Of a stretch of DNA of 22,825 nt, positions 6,801 through 15,188 are shown piece after piece. The notes below the pieces were generated by a model. It did not search any database, was not told the DNA's origin, and worked only from the letters and a program-made list of their open reading frames with translations. The stretch's first letter is position 1, and every line of letters begins with the position of its first letter. This DNA comes from a virus. Made by a program: the position numbers and the translations under genes. Location of the stretch: the IMG/VR virus record IMGVR_UViG_3300036985_000410, positions 1 to 22,825 of that record; one strand, given 5' to 3'.

Positions 6801-8280
6801 CTTCACTGGTAAGTTCTACTTCACTAGCCTTAGCTAGATTGGCACGAGCAGTACCAGTGAGCCAAGCTGACGGAGATAGAGTCTTGCTTGCTAATTCCCC
6901 CAACTCACCCAGCGGTGTCATCTCACCGATGCCATCACGAGTAAAGGATAGTTTCTGAGTAAGCTCACCATTCCGCATACGCAACACAAAGCCAGTAGCA
7001 TCACGGCTCTCTACAGTCACAGCCTCAGGCACAACAGCCATACGCTGACGGATGAAAGCTTCTTGCTCATCAAGAGACAGAGGACTCTGCTCAGGTACAG
7101 CCTTACGTGCCTCACTAATCTTAGCAGTAAGTTTTGCACGCGCAGCCTCAATGCCAGCAACCGTTTCGGGAGCTAGACCAGCCGTAACTTCTGGGGCCAT
7201 ATTACCAATAACAGGGTCTGCGCTTACACGAGCCTCAAGGGTAGATACTCCAATGTCAGCAGCTCGGCCTTCTTCCGTAAGCACACGCGCATTAAGCTCA
7301 CCAGCTTCGCGTTTAAATCCACGACCAGCAAGACTAGATACTGCGCTTGCACCTCTTTTGATTCGTGCACCTAAACCAAAACCAGTAAAGTAAAGTGGTG
7401 ATAGTACAAGTTCTGTTACTCGTTCTTTAGTAGTAGTAGACAGGTCAATAAAATTTTGCAGTGCTTGACTTGCAATATCTAAATCTCCATCTGCGTTTTC
7501 CAATACAGCTTTCTCAATTTCAGGAAGCATATACATCTTACCCGCATTGGTAGATGTACGATATTCAGCAGCTAAGCGATTCACTTCACCGCTATTAATA
7601 GTTACTCGGAATGGAAGAATGAACGACTTACCTAACTCATAACCTTGTTGAATGTAAGACTTGTATTGCCATGTGTCTGGGTCACCACCAACCTTAGCAA
7701 TAACTCGGCTTGCCATTTCATTAAAGCTTTGTTTTGACCACTCTTCTCCATCTACGGAGTCAACTTCTTCTGGCGCAATTTCTCTATACTGAGCTACCTG
7801 TTCCTCTAATGGCAAAGTGGAGAACTCAATCTCTCTAGATTGTTGTATTAGATTTTGAATACCATTCTCGTACTCGGCTTTCTTTTTAGCCTGTTCTTCT
7901 GCTTTTTCTTCGTAGGTAGTACCTACTCCATAATCAAGACTACTAGGCATCTCTAACTTATCTAGATTAGTACGGAGGCGTTGCCGATTAAGAAACTTTG
8001 ATTCTTCCGTAGCGTACCTTAACTGTTCACCACTAGGTAGATTGTGCAAAGTAGAGTAACGCTTCTTGTAAGAAGCATCGTAGTCTAGTCCTAGAGACTT
8101 ATCTAACAACGCAAGCGTAGCCGCATAGCTACGTGCTGATGCGTTAGAAGATTCTGGAACTGGTTCTATGAGTAGGTCTGGAATTTCTACAGGCGCACCA
8201 CCTTCTTGCCCATCTAGCAATGGGTCATAAGAAGCTTTTACGTTCTTAGGAGCTTCACTCTTACTGATAATTTCTGGCAC
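3892..8280 (-). CDS. Giant internal virion (ejection) protein, 1462 aa
   Basis: This is the largest gene of the window and starts with GTG 8280, 2 bp after the stop of the 172-aa gene. The N-terminus is polar and acidic. A Lys/Glu-rich helix lies at about 122-150. A hydrophobic patch at about 290-306 (LVLSPLYFTGFGLGARI) precedes a basic stretch. Further hydrophobic, Gly-rich segments lie near 915-940 (GFYSGAQFFIQAMGLTIA) and 1145-1165 (LGVGTMLFGVTGGIPLGG). The last 200 residues are charged and helical. Such huge proteins with scattered amphipathic or membrane-active segments match T7 gp16-type ejection proteins (1318 aa in T7), which help DNA cross the envelope. I see no lytic transglycosylase motif of the kind at the T7 gp16 N-terminus. 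Which T7 internal protein it corresponds to is not certain. Confidence 0.7.
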   Translation of the reverse strand: MPEIISKSEAPKNVKASYDPLLDGQEGGAPVEIPDLLIEPVPESSNASARSYAATLALLDKSLGLDYDASYKKRYSTLHNLPSGEQLRYATEESKFLNRQRLRTNLDKLEMPSSLDYGVGTTYEEKAEEQAKKKAEYENGIQNLIQQSREIEFSTLPLEEQVAQYREIAPEEVDSVDGEEWSKQSFNEMASRVIAKVGGDPDTWQYKSYIQQGYELGKSFILPFRVTINSGEVNRLAAEYRTSTNAGKMYMLPEIEKAVLENADGDLDIASQALQNFIDLSTTTKERVTELVLSPLYFTGFGLGARIKRGASAVSSLAGRGFKREAGELNARVLTEEGRAADIGVSTLEARVSADPVIGNMAPEVTAGLAPETVAGIEAARAKLTAKISEARKAVPEQSPLSLDEQEAFIRQRMAVVPEAVTVESRDATGFVLRMRNGELTQKLSFTRDGIGEMTPLGELGELASKTLSPSAWLTGTARANLAKASEVELTSEAFSYEFRKIFDEVLELKFKDRILTGMSSQEWKGIDDVLIQGDRMSRQYTARELTEGVAVEGAGVVALSERQIAKYYEMRHLYDELYKIRDDIYGKDLNFRNYRGINTIVEGQPMKLSGKLAFTRTDANGLSTVTIPKDVKRIAYTERTGLVAKDVEARWVNDNSRVFVEFDKPVKIGNEYFTHGFVRQTELKGIDSGMLGYRQGYVPLYYRRVNYVVRQRAAKIVNGTKIYSNEVRRFFDTKEEAMKFADDANLGITVKEDKLTVALDRDLKAIQGKEGDDYRQAVEEALHNGRYFQARGEEPIKYGASALETPRYGAIDSLNRYTRSMTWAYPQTAFRQRIITQFQNNYGKYLVDPTDWRSDFKSTAALTIPERKAITEYREVMQDWLAVRTEEETMFGNGARAIAEKVEGKLSSTAVERIRDVANANIIGNIRGVTHHALLGFYSGAQFFIQAMGLTIAASVDPVNFIKALPRYTFLRATAYIHPSHANYDMLIEKFAKLSRIEVGEAREMAENFRKSGLARSLRNTSADYNAAENGLLVSRGMMGRVADSGLVFYREGELTNRIVSHAIAGLRAKALLNSGKATGDLLDVTMREYYKVAFNLQRANKAKWQSGWASIPTQYMQITAKYMEHLIPALIGKEGAQWTRTEALTSLGVGTMLFGVTGGIPLGGLFSKNLRNYVTGDVENGGLGITDEKAAVAIEGGMVDLFLGGALGLGEEYASISSRAGLANGILETINRVADQPTVIHAIAGATGGFGGRVATVTSNALKIASPYAMAEDGFTTQRMALAASELLDVLPGWRNVHIARLYYNNQAILSSNNQKLLDIESDPEKYWLLSDGAVFAKAIGFDVKSRDWAREIATAKKDSGSDIKEAVNAMALLSTRLAAKGQPSETDISILQTNLFMIGNSFENEEDKAKFAKQWASRLKEDDKLSRDLKTIMEGSDVAEELSSNPLYNSTMSNPQEGQ

Positions 8281-8282
8281 TA

Positions 8283-8801
8283 TTATGGCCCCAAGTCTAT
8301 TTTAGGAGAAGGGAATAAGTTATTAGACGAGGAGTCCCAAGTACTCCAACCCGTCTGAATTCCTTTAACTTCTGCGGCATTAGCAGCACTTGCTGACATA
8401 GCTTGTCCTACCGTATCAGCCACAAACTGTGCAGTACTACCCCAGAACGAGGCATTCTCTGCCTTCGCCATGTATTTCCCTGCCTTAGCCTTATACCCCT
8501 GAGCCTCATTCCCAAGACCAATCTGCCTATCAAAGTAATTAAGATTACTAGTAGCCTGACTTCCTATACTAGAGATAGCTCCTGCTGGTGCAGAACTTTG
8601 TAGTCCCCCACTTTCACTTGCAGCAGCAGCAACCGTCCTAGCCCTAGCAATACGAGATTGCCTAACTAAGTCTCGGCGTTGAATAGCAGCAGCTAGTTGG
8701 GCTTGCTGTCTTTCCACTGCCGATGCCTTGTTCATATAAGTCTGAGCTTTGCGCCGCTTATTTCTAGAAACAACATCACCAATGAATTTAAAAAGACCCA
8801 T
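8283..8801 (-). CDS. Small internal virion protein, gp14-like
   Basis: The 172-aa product starts MGLFKFIGDVVSRNKRRKAQ, then has an Ala/Gln/Arg-rich helix (about residues 22-62) and a Gly/Ser/Ala linker. A second helical part carries YKAKAGKYMAKAENASFWGS and AQFVADTVGQAM, and the end is polar. The length (T7 gp14 is 196 aa), the Ala-rich helical character and the location between the tail nozzle gene and the giant ejection protein gene all fit the gp14-type ejected protein. In T7 that protein inserts into the outer membrane. It begins 2 bp after the preceding stop, with GGAG about 11 nt upstream. The assignment rests on context and composition. Confidence 0.6.
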   Translation of the reverse strand: MGLFKFIGDVVSRNKRRKAQTYMNKASAVERQQAQLAAAIQRRDLVRQSRIARARTVAAAASESGGLQSSAPAGAISSIGSQATSNLNYFDRQIGLGNEAQGYKAKAGKYMAKAENASFWGSTAQFVADTVGQAMSASAANAAEVKGIQTGWSTWDSSSNNLFPSPKIDLGP

Positions 8802-8803
8802 AA

Positions 8804-11254
8804 CTAGTAGTCTCCAACTTGGAACCTACCGGCTCCAGTAGTATTGTAACGAATAGTCCAGCCTAGCAACCAGCTATCCTTAGCCGTGCCAGCCGTGTAC
8901 TTCAGTGACAAAGCCCTACCCCTACCACGTACTTTATTACGGGTAACAACTAGGGTTTCACCATTGTCGAATGTGTCACCTACCCCAGTAGGGGTGTAGA
9001 GCCTACGGTGACGATATACCTGCTGGGCATTGCCCCATTTGCCACTGCTAGAACGGTCAGTCCAGTCCCACTGGGCTTGCATCAGGAGTGACGATTCCCC
9101 TGCCGGAACGAGGTCACCCGCCACATCCGTGTAGCCTGTCTCAGTCTTATTCTGGTAGACGGTAATGTAAGGGGCGTACTTACGGAACTGAGCATTGTCG
9201 GCAGTATCGTATCCCGTTACTAGGTAAGCCTCTTCCTCGGGCCTACCCCAGTCCTGATACGTAGTCCCACTAGTGTCTCCGATAGAGAGCTTGGTCAGGC
9301 CATCAGTGATACCCACAAACTTGATACGCTTGCTAGACCCCGTATCCCGCACGGCAAACAAGGAGGAGGTGTAAGACCCTACCTCTGCAACCGTGTTCTT
9401 GCCCAGTTTCCAAGGGGTAAATGCCCCGAACTGCATATTGAAAACTAGCACCCCATCATAGGTTCCGTTCGTCACGGCAGTTCTAGAATAGAGCCAAAAC
9501 ACCCGCTTCTCGATATCGTCGTAGGCAACCTGAGCACTCTGCTTGGAGGTGTACGGAACTTCCCGGTAGAAGTTATCTACCTTGCCTACTGTGATAGATT
9601 TGGGCGAGACAAACCCTGAGTTCTCATCTTGGGCAAGGCCATAAATGCCGCTAGTAGACCAGTACATTGGGATGTTTTCTGCAAGCACGATACTACCTGC
9701 TCCCGTGGAACCAACGTCCGACACCTTACGCACACTGTAGGACGTAGCCGTAAAGTACCCACTCTGACCTCCAGAGATAGCCCAAATACCATTAGACGCA
9801 AAGACAAGTAGGCTTCCAGAGTAAGCCATCAGGTAGTGAATGTTGGCAGCTTCTGGGATAACAATCACGCCACCGTCAGTATCAATCAAGTCAGAGATAT
9901 TCTGGTCAGTAGGGTCTGCTACTTGGTAGCACTTACCATACTGAGAGTCACCCTCGATAATCTGAGAGAAGAATATACGGGTAGAGAGTTTCTCGTGAGG
10001 AGTACCCGCAAACCACAACCGACCAGCGTAAAACTCTACGCACGTAGGACGGAAGTCAGTGGAGTAACCGTAAGGGTTATTTGCATACTGAGACTGGACA
10101 GTACCGTATGCACCGTACTGACTAATCCAACTCAGGAAGTAATCAGGAAAAGTAACTGAGATGGTGAGCTGGTTAACTGCGGGGGCAGTGACTACAGTTT
10201 GAGTACCGTTGAAGTCAAAGTTATTGTACAGGCCGTAGAAGCCACCATAGCCACTGTACGTAGCACTGTAGAGAGCATACTGCCCTGCTACCGTGAACGT
10301 ATTACCCGCAACCAATCCGTGGGCAGATGCGGTAGTGATGGTTATGGTCTGAGCACCAGCCGTAGTACCAGTAATAGTCCAGTTGATAATAGCAAAGTTA
10401 GAAACGCTATCAGGCAGAGCAATCTTATTAGTAGTAAATGGGTTACGGATGAAATGCCCAGTAGGTGCTGGAGCATCTTGGAATAACTCGGCAACTAACT
10501 TGTCTGGCGAAAACGCTTTAGTCCAATCCTGTTCGGCTACACCAGCTGTAGTGACACGACGATAGCCCAAGTAAGGAACCATGTTCTTTGAAGGATACTT
10601 ACTCTTACTAGTAAAATAAGTAGCAATGTCAGCCTTGAGCCAACCACGATTGTACAAGTTGTACTTGTGTCCATCCGTGGCAGATACTGGGGATGCCGTG
10701 TCGGTAATACCGTCAGTCACGCCCTCAAAGTCACGCTCCGTAATATCAATAAGAGTAGCAGTGAACACATCTGTTGTACTGTCGTACTTCACATAGAAAG
10801 GGTGAAGTAGTTTGTGGGTCACAAAGAAGTGACCACGCCCAAACCCTGCATCAATTGGCAGGGTAGGTAAGGTAGTACTGAGGCTAGTGTTAGTTAGATA
10901 GAGAGTTAGGTCGAGTACAAAGGACAACTTGCTACTGCCAACAGGTTGACCGTCCACATAGAAGTGTAGGTTAGGGCCATACTGGATAACAATGAAGTTG
11001 ACGTTAGGGTCACCCGCTACGTCGTTCCACTTAAAGCTACGAGTTACGTAGTTAGTATCTACAGAGTCAGGGTCATAGCCCCCTTCCGCATCTTCCTTTG
11101 CAATACCACGACGACGCCGACGAGTAGCATCCTTGAGAATCTCAAAGTTCTGCTCGTCAACGGAAAAGTTTTCTGGAAAAACCAAAGGGCTGGCGTCAGA
11201 GTTGAGGCCAGCCGCAAAGGTAAAGTACTCTTTATCAGAGCCTGATTTAGCCAC
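8804..11254 (-). CDS. Tail nozzle / tail tubular protein B (gp12-like)
   Basis: The 816-aa product is close to the length of T7 gp12 (794 aa). The N-terminal pattern FAAGLNSDASPLVFPENF followed by an N-F-E-I-L-x-D-x-x-R-R-R-R-R-G element (to about residue 50) is the recurrent start of podovirus tail nozzle or stabilisation proteins (G-L-N-x-x-A-S-P-L-x-F-P-E-N). The rest is beta-rich with many Tyr, Gly, Thr and Ser, as expected for a propeller-like tail tip, including YAGRLWFAGTPHEKLSTRIF at about 400. It starts with GTG 11254, overlaps the 89-aa gene by 8 bp and has AAGGAAAG 9 nt upstream. It is adjacent to the gp11-like adaptor cluster, with which it would form the short tail tube. Confidence 0.85.
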   Translation of the reverse strand: MAKSGSDKEYFTFAAGLNSDASPLVFPENFSVDEQNFEILKDATRRRRRGIAKEDAEGGYDPDSVDTNYVTRSFKWNDVAGDPNVNFIVIQYGPNLHFYVDGQPVGSSKLSFVLDLTLYLTNTSLSTTLPTLPIDAGFGRGHFFVTHKLLHPFYVKYDSTTDVFTATLIDITERDFEGVTDGITDTASPVSATDGHKYNLYNRGWLKADIATYFTSKSKYPSKNMVPYLGYRRVTTAGVAEQDWTKAFSPDKLVAELFQDAPAPTGHFIRNPFTTNKIALPDSVSNFAIINWTITGTTAGAQTITITTASAHGLVAGNTFTVAGQYALYSATYSGYGGFYGLYNNFDFNGTQTVVTAPAVNQLTISVTFPDYFLSWISQYGAYGTVQSQYANNPYGYSTDFRPTCVEFYAGRLWFAGTPHEKLSTRIFFSQIIEGDSQYGKCYQVADPTDQNISDLIDTDGGVIVIPEAANIHYLMAYSGSLLVFASNGIWAISGGQSGYFTATSYSVRKVSDVGSTGAGSIVLAENIPMYWSTSGIYGLAQDENSGFVSPKSITVGKVDNFYREVPYTSKQSAQVAYDDIEKRVFWLYSRTAVTNGTYDGVLVFNMQFGAFTPWKLGKNTVAEVGSYTSSLFAVRDTGSSKRIKFVGITDGLTKLSIGDTSGTTYQDWGRPEEEAYLVTGYDTADNAQFRKYAPYITVYQNKTETGYTDVAGDLVPAGESSLLMQAQWDWTDRSSSGKWGNAQQVYRHRRLYTPTGVGDTFDNGETLVVTRNKVRGRGRALSLKYTAGTAKDSWLLGWTIRYNTTGAGRFQVGDY

Positions 11255-11516
11255 TAGTTACGCTTTCCTTATGTTCCTTTAGTTCACGCTTACGAGAAAG
11301 CTTAATGGCGTTAGCCCAAGAGCCAGACAGGAAAGCCTTGATAGCTTCATCAGCACGAGACTGACTCGTGTATCGTCCCTCTAGTTCTTCAGGGATGCCC
11401 CCGTTCTTCTCGTCCGTGTAAACTACTTTCCAAAAACCAAAGATTTCATCACGTGTCGTCCCAAGGAAACGCCCATTGACGGTCTCAAGATTGTCGATGC
11501 GGTCTTGGTATTCCAT
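11247..11516 (-). CDS. Hypothetical virion-cluster protein (89 aa)
   Basis: A small soluble protein lies between the two tail tube genes. It begins MEYQDRIDNLETVNGRFLGT, has a central FGFWKVVYTDEKNGG, and a helix with ADEAIKAFLSGSWANAIKL. The C-terminus is highly charged (Lys/Arg/Glu, about residues 73-84). There is no membrane segment, signal peptide or cysteine. AGAGGA 6 nt before ATG 11516 is a good ribosome site, and the 3' end overlaps the nozzle gene by 8 bp, supporting a real co-translated gene. I do not recognise the family. A tail assembly or adaptor role would be a guess from position. Confidence 0.65.
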   Translation of the reverse strand: MEYQDRIDNLETVNGRFLGTTRDEIFGFWKVVYTDEKNGGIPEELEGRYTSQSRADEAIKAFLSGSWANAIKLSRKRELKEHKESVTSG

Positions 11517-11528
11517 ATGTTCCTCTAA

Positions 11529-12287
11529 TTAATTACGCTTTCGCCCAAAGTCTACCCAATCGTACTTCATATCTTCTCGCCACTTGTTACGCTGGGAACG
11601 AACCCGCGTGCGCTTTTCTAAACGGTCAATCATTGGATTCATCTGCTGCTTCACCACAGCCATGCACCGGTTCATTGCCGTGTTGTACAGCAAGTTGAAC
11701 ATATTCTCTGGCAGGTCTGCCGTAAAGTTATCAGTAAGAGTAAACACTGGGCGTTCTGCGCCGTAGCACATACTCTTACTAGTCTGCAAAGTAGAGTCTA
11801 CAGCTGAATTGTAACTGTCGAAGATAAACAACTGGTCATCAAAGCTAGTGTAAAACTGTGGAGCAGAATCTTTCTTAACGATAATATCAATGTTACTATC
11901 CAGTGCCACAGTCTGATATTGCACAGTGTCAGAGCCGTCACGTGCATTAACGTAGTCAATAAAATCTTCAGGCTTCATGTAGTGAATGATGGCATAGTCC
12001 CGAGCATCACCATTATCCAAACGGGTGTCGTACTTAATCCAGTAAATCTTAGACACATTATCAGGAAGACTCATATGTGAAGGTTTACTAGTATCACCAG
12101 AAGCTAGCAAGGAAAATAAAGTATTATTACAAGGTAGTTCCTTGTCATCAATAATTTCAAAGTAAATATCTTTTATAATTTTAGCAACTTGAGTGCTTTC
12201 GATAGTATCAGAGATAGAGTTTACTTCGTCAGAGTCCATAGTATTTAGAATACCTTGAACCATGTCTAAAAGTGTACGCTTAGTCAT
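11529..12287 (-). CDS. Head-tail adaptor / tail tubular protein A (gp11-like)
   Basis: The 252-aa product begins MTKRTLLDMVQGILNTMDSD, then has a helix with V-A-K-I-I-K-D-I-Y-F-E-I-I (about 33-46). A beta region follows with SHMSLPDNVSKIYWIKYD. Next is F-I-F-D-S-Y-N-S (about 154-160) and a C-terminal helical part ending RTRVRSQRNKWREDMKYDW. The layout is an N-terminal helix bundle, then L-P-x-x-V-x-x-I near 78, then a bent beta part, then a basic C-terminus. It is the usual one of podovirus tubular protein A (T7 gp11 is 196 aa), which forms the ring between portal and nozzle. Its ATG overlaps the tailspike stop as TAATG. Bases about 12120-12190 are conspicuously AT-rich compared with neighbours. 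Confidence 0.75.
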   Translation of the reverse strand: MTKRTLLDMVQGILNTMDSDEVNSISDTIESTQVAKIIKDIYFEIIDDKELPCNNTLFSLLASGDTSKPSHMSLPDNVSKIYWIKYDTRLDNGDARDYAIIHYMKPEDFIDYVNARDGSDTVQYQTVALDSNIDIIVKKDSAPQFYTSFDDQLFIFDSYNSAVDSTLQTSKSMCYGAERPVFTLTDNFTADLPENMFNLLYNTAMNRCMAVVKQQMNPMIDRLEKRTRVRSQRNKWREDMKYDWVDFGRKRN

Positions 12288-14569
12288 TAGTAGAACCCGA
12301 TAAATGGCAAACCGGTATTGCCACCAGCATTAGTTGGAACCCCATTTGTTAACGTAACGGTACTGGGAAGGGGGTCAGTTCCAGCAGTATAAGTTCCCGC
12401 GACGGTTGCATAACCAACCCGTCCAGTATAAATAAACGAAACAGTGCCTCCAAACAAACCGACGATGTCTCTGGCGATACCAAAAATCTGCGCGGAAGCG
12501 TTGTCAAATCCAACGCAAATCCAATCACCGGGACGGATGGTAACAGTAGTCCCCAGTGCTACCGTGTTGTATCCACTAACAACTGCAAAAGCTTTTCCAA
12601 AAACCTTTGTGCCGGTGTTTACTGCAAGAGCTTTACTATTAGTTGTAGAAGCCGTAGTTGCAGTTATTGAACTGCGATAAATACCAACAACAATATTTCC
12701 CGCCGCACTGTTGCAATGATAAAATGCGGTTGCTACTGAACTGCCAGCCTGAACTCGATACCAAACGCAACTATTTGCTGTAATTGGGGTATTATTAGAG
12801 TTTACAAAAATAGGGTCATAGGGAATAACGCCAAGGTCATTAGCTACCGTTTGAACCGTTGGACTCATGGGGTAGTTATCAAAGTTCTCTAGCCCACCAA
12901 TACCTCCACTAATCCGGAACGCAGTAAAGTTCCCGTATGGAACGGCGATAGGAGCAGTTGCAGTTTTTACTTCTATGCAATAAAGTGCTGTACCAGTAGC
13001 CCCCGTAGAGTCAATATTATCAAAGGTGCACTCCAGTCCAGAAGCATCTCCAAGTAATGGGATATAGACCATAGACTGTGGGCCGTAACTTAAACTAATA
13101 GCCGTTGTTACACCCGTTGCTAATCCCCCTGTCCAAGTAATGGACGCAGAGCCATTGGTAAACGTAGCCGTCTTGGTAGTCAGGTCACTAAACTGAATTG
13201 AGTAGGTTCCGCTAGCACCGGGCCATGTATAAATCATCGTCGCGCTAGTCGCACCAGCGGACAAAGCCCCTGTTAGGACTAAGCTCAGGTTATAGCCAAA
13301 GCACGTTTCGCCAGTAATGTTGGAAATTTTTGAAAATATAGGATTTGCAATACATAGCGCACCATATGAACCGCCGTAGGTAGATGTCCCACGGATTGCA
13401 GTTGCATACGTCGCACGCCCATTTCTTTGCGGAATCCAAATATTTCTACCACTGGGTGTGGTAGCAGCGGCAACCGAATTAAGTGGGTATAGGTAATTTG
13501 ATTTACCTACAGGATAGCTGCCAGTTGAACCACGGAAGATGGACTGCTGAAACCATGAGTCAAACCACGGATTAGGTGTTGCGCCGTCACGGATACGTCC
13601 GTCTTCATAGTCGTACATTACGCCATCAGTAAAAAAGTTGTCGGTGTTCTTATACGGATGATTAGTGCTATAGCAAGTTGCGCCACCAATGAACGTAGTA
13701 CCTGCACCGCCTCCGCCGCAGCCCGAGCCAATAAACTGCGGGTTATGTGTACCTTGATAGGCAAAGAATCCTACGTTACAATTTTCCCAAAACACATAAT
13801 GAAATATTGGGAAATTCCACGCTAAACACTTGGACACCATACCAAAGCGAAAACCAGACAGATGGAGGTCTCTAAACTCCAACCCATCAGCCGTATTTAA
13901 ATACGACGGTTTACTGTCAATAAAACACGCGCCAGCCGTCTGACCTGCTACGTCATTGTCAGCGGGAACAGTAGGAACACTATTAGTAATGCGGTTATAG
14001 CCAGTAATAGGCCCAGTAAGCGTGGCTCCTTGCCCAACAATACGTACCCAATCTTGGAGAATAATAGAAGTTCTGATGCGATAGTTCTTACCCGGAGTGA
14101 GACGTAGCTCAACCACCGAATAAGTTCCTCCTGCAACAGCAATAGCATTTGCTGCTACGTAAGCAGCAGAAATAGCAGGGCCATCATCCGTAGTACCGTC
14201 ACCAACTGCGCCAAAGTCATCAACGTAGAGAATATTCTTTAGTCTATCTTCAACAGTAGTAGCAACAGTTCCTGCGTAGGGAGCAGTGTAGGTAACAGTA
14301 CTAGCATCACTTGGCCCACCTACAAAAATTAAACTATCTGCGTATGCTTTAGTAGCAGGTTCAGAATTACTAGTAGGAGTAGGGAGATTTAGAATGCGAT
14401 TTGAATTCATATCCAAGTCAGCATTCATAGAATTAGGAGAAGTCCCATCTCGGGACAAGGTGTTCTCTAGGGCCGTCTCAATGAGGGCCGCATTATTATT
14501 GATAACACTTTCTGCGCTGGTAGGATTTCCAGACAGATTAGCTACATCAGCAAGGGTGAGCTTTGCCAT
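12287..14569 (-). CDS. Tailspike with pectate-lyase-like beta-helix domain
   Basis: This 760-aa receptor-binding protein has an N-terminal anchor (residues 1-65, MAKLTLADVA to LDMNSNRILNLP) nearly the same as that of the 291-aa fibre protein. A short linker follows, then YVDDFGAVGDGTTDDGPAIS at 115-134. The D-F-G-A-x-G-D-G-x-T-D-D motif marks the start of pectate-lyase/tailspike beta-helices that usually bind or cleave capsular or O-antigen polysaccharide. The middle is Gly/Thr/Asn-rich and beta-like. Catalytic residues and glycan specificity cannot be read from sequence. The C-terminus (about 600-760) looks like a separate beta domain ending GLPFIGFY. It starts after the terminator and overlaps the adaptor gene by 1 bp. 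The ribosome site is weak (GGTGGA). Spikes of this kind are frequently swapped between phages. Confidence 0.85.
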   Translation of the reverse strand: MAKLTLADVANLSGNPTSAESVINNNAALIETALENTLSRDGTSPNSMNADLDMNSNRILNLPTPTSNSEPATKAYADSLIFVGGPSDASTVTYTAPYAGTVATTVEDRLKNILYVDDFGAVGDGTTDDGPAISAAYVAANAIAVAGGTYSVVELRLTPGKNYRIRTSIILQDWVRIVGQGATLTGPITGYNRITNSVPTVPADNDVAGQTAGACFIDSKPSYLNTADGLEFRDLHLSGFRFGMVSKCLAWNFPIFHYVFWENCNVGFFAYQGTHNPQFIGSGCGGGGAGTTFIGGATCYSTNHPYKNTDNFFTDGVMYDYEDGRIRDGATPNPWFDSWFQQSIFRGSTGSYPVGKSNYLYPLNSVAAATTPSGRNIWIPQRNGRATYATAIRGTSTYGGSYGALCIANPIFSKISNITGETCFGYNLSLVLTGALSAGATSATMIYTWPGASGTYSIQFSDLTTKTATFTNGSASITWTGGLATGVTTAISLSYGPQSMVYIPLLGDASGLECTFDNIDSTGATGTALYCIEVKTATAPIAVPYGNFTAFRISGGIGGLENFDNYPMSPTVQTVANDLGVIPYDPIFVNSNNTPITANSCVWYRVQAGSSVATAFYHCNSAAGNIVVGIYRSSITATTASTTNSKALAVNTGTKVFGKAFAVVSGYNTVALGTTVTIRPGDWICVGFDNASAQIFGIARDIVGLFGGTVSFIYTGRVGYATVAGTYTAGTDPLPSTVTLTNGVPTNAGGNTGLPFIGFY

Positions 14570-14599
14570 TAAAAGGATTCCACCAGTCTTGATAAGATT

Positions 14600-14634
14600 A
14601 AAAAGTAAAAGGTTAGGGGAGGTTTCCCTCCCCC
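14600..14634 (-). terminator. Intrinsic terminator after the capsid genes
   Basis: In the 80-bp gap on the minus strand, GGGGAGG pairs with CCTCCCC around a GAAA tetraloop. A longer imperfect pairing, GGCTAGGG-AGG with CCTCCCCTAACC, is also possible. The T-rich run TTTTACTTTTT follows about 4-6 nt after the stem. This is a good rho-independent terminator layout, placed right after the capsid and decoration genes and before the tailspike. T7 keeps its late terminator at the corresponding place after gene 10. Confidence 0.8.
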
Positions 14635-14649
14635 TCCCTAGCCGTCTAC

Positions 14650-15141
14650 TTAGACAGCACCGACATCGCGGTAGGTCACACGAACCACCAAGCGACCAGC
14701 AGCCGTGATGGTCGGGCTAGTACCCGAGAGCGTCACGTTGATGGTAGCAGCGGCAGTCAACGGCGTGTTAGCCGCCAACGTACCAGCCGAAGCAATCGAA
14801 TAGCTAGCCACAGCCTCGGCCTGACCCTCGGAGATGGTGCAAAGACGATTGGTTGCTTCACTCGTGGAAACGCCAATGTTGAAGGCTGGAGTCGTGCCGC
14901 CGAGCACGAACGCTTCAACAACTTCCACCTGAGCATTGCCGTGAACGGCAGCACCAATAGGAAGCGTCAAGTTGGCGTTACCCGTGTAGAGACCACCAGA
15001 AAAGTCCGAGCCAAGGAGAGTGAAAGCCACTTCCTTGAACGAACCAACAGCACCCGTTTCAGCAAAGCCAGCCTCTTCGTCGGCAACTCGCGTACCGTAG
15101 TGATTGCGGAGGCCGTCCGCATTCGAGAAGATAGTACCCAT
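14650..15141 (-). CDS. Probable capsid decoration / head-associated protein (163 aa)
   Basis: The product begins MGTIFSNADGLRNHYGTR and has an acidic patch at about 21-28. The body is beta-rich and dominated by Ala, Thr, Gly, Ser and Val, and the protein ends RLVVRVTYRDVGAV. It has no signal peptide, membrane segment or cysteine cluster apart from one Cys (about residue 101). The position immediately after the major capsid gene, the strong AGAGGT ribosome site 8 nt before ATG 15141 and C-rich codon use like the capsid gene all point to an abundant structural protein. A decoration or capsid-stabilising role is the most likely reading; a minor head-tail protein is possible. I do not know a named family. 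The gene is followed by the terminator. Confidence 0.65.
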   Translation of the reverse strand: MGTIFSNADGLRNHYGTRVADEEAGFAETGAVGSFKEVAFTLLGSDFSGGLYTGNANLTLPIGAAVHGNAQVEVVEAFVLGGTTPAFNIGVSTSEATNRLCTISEGQAEAVASYSIASAGTLAANTPLTAAATINVTLSGTSPTITAAGRLVVRVTYRDVGAV

Positions 15142-15149
15142 TTTAATTT

Positions 15150-15169
15150 ACCTCTTTAATTACTAGTAA
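15150..15169 (-). promoter_or_regulatory. Ribosome site plus TTACTAGTAA palindrome before the 163-aa gene
   Basis: In the 47-bp gap after the capsid gene, a perfect 10-bp palindrome TTACTAGTAA (15160-15169) lies just upstream of AGAGGT (15150-15155). That ribosome site is 8 nt from ATG 15141. The palindrome recurs at 1929 and 10605. No promoter is evident here. Confidence 0.45.
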
Positions 15170-15188
15170 GGAAAAGAAACCGTGACCG

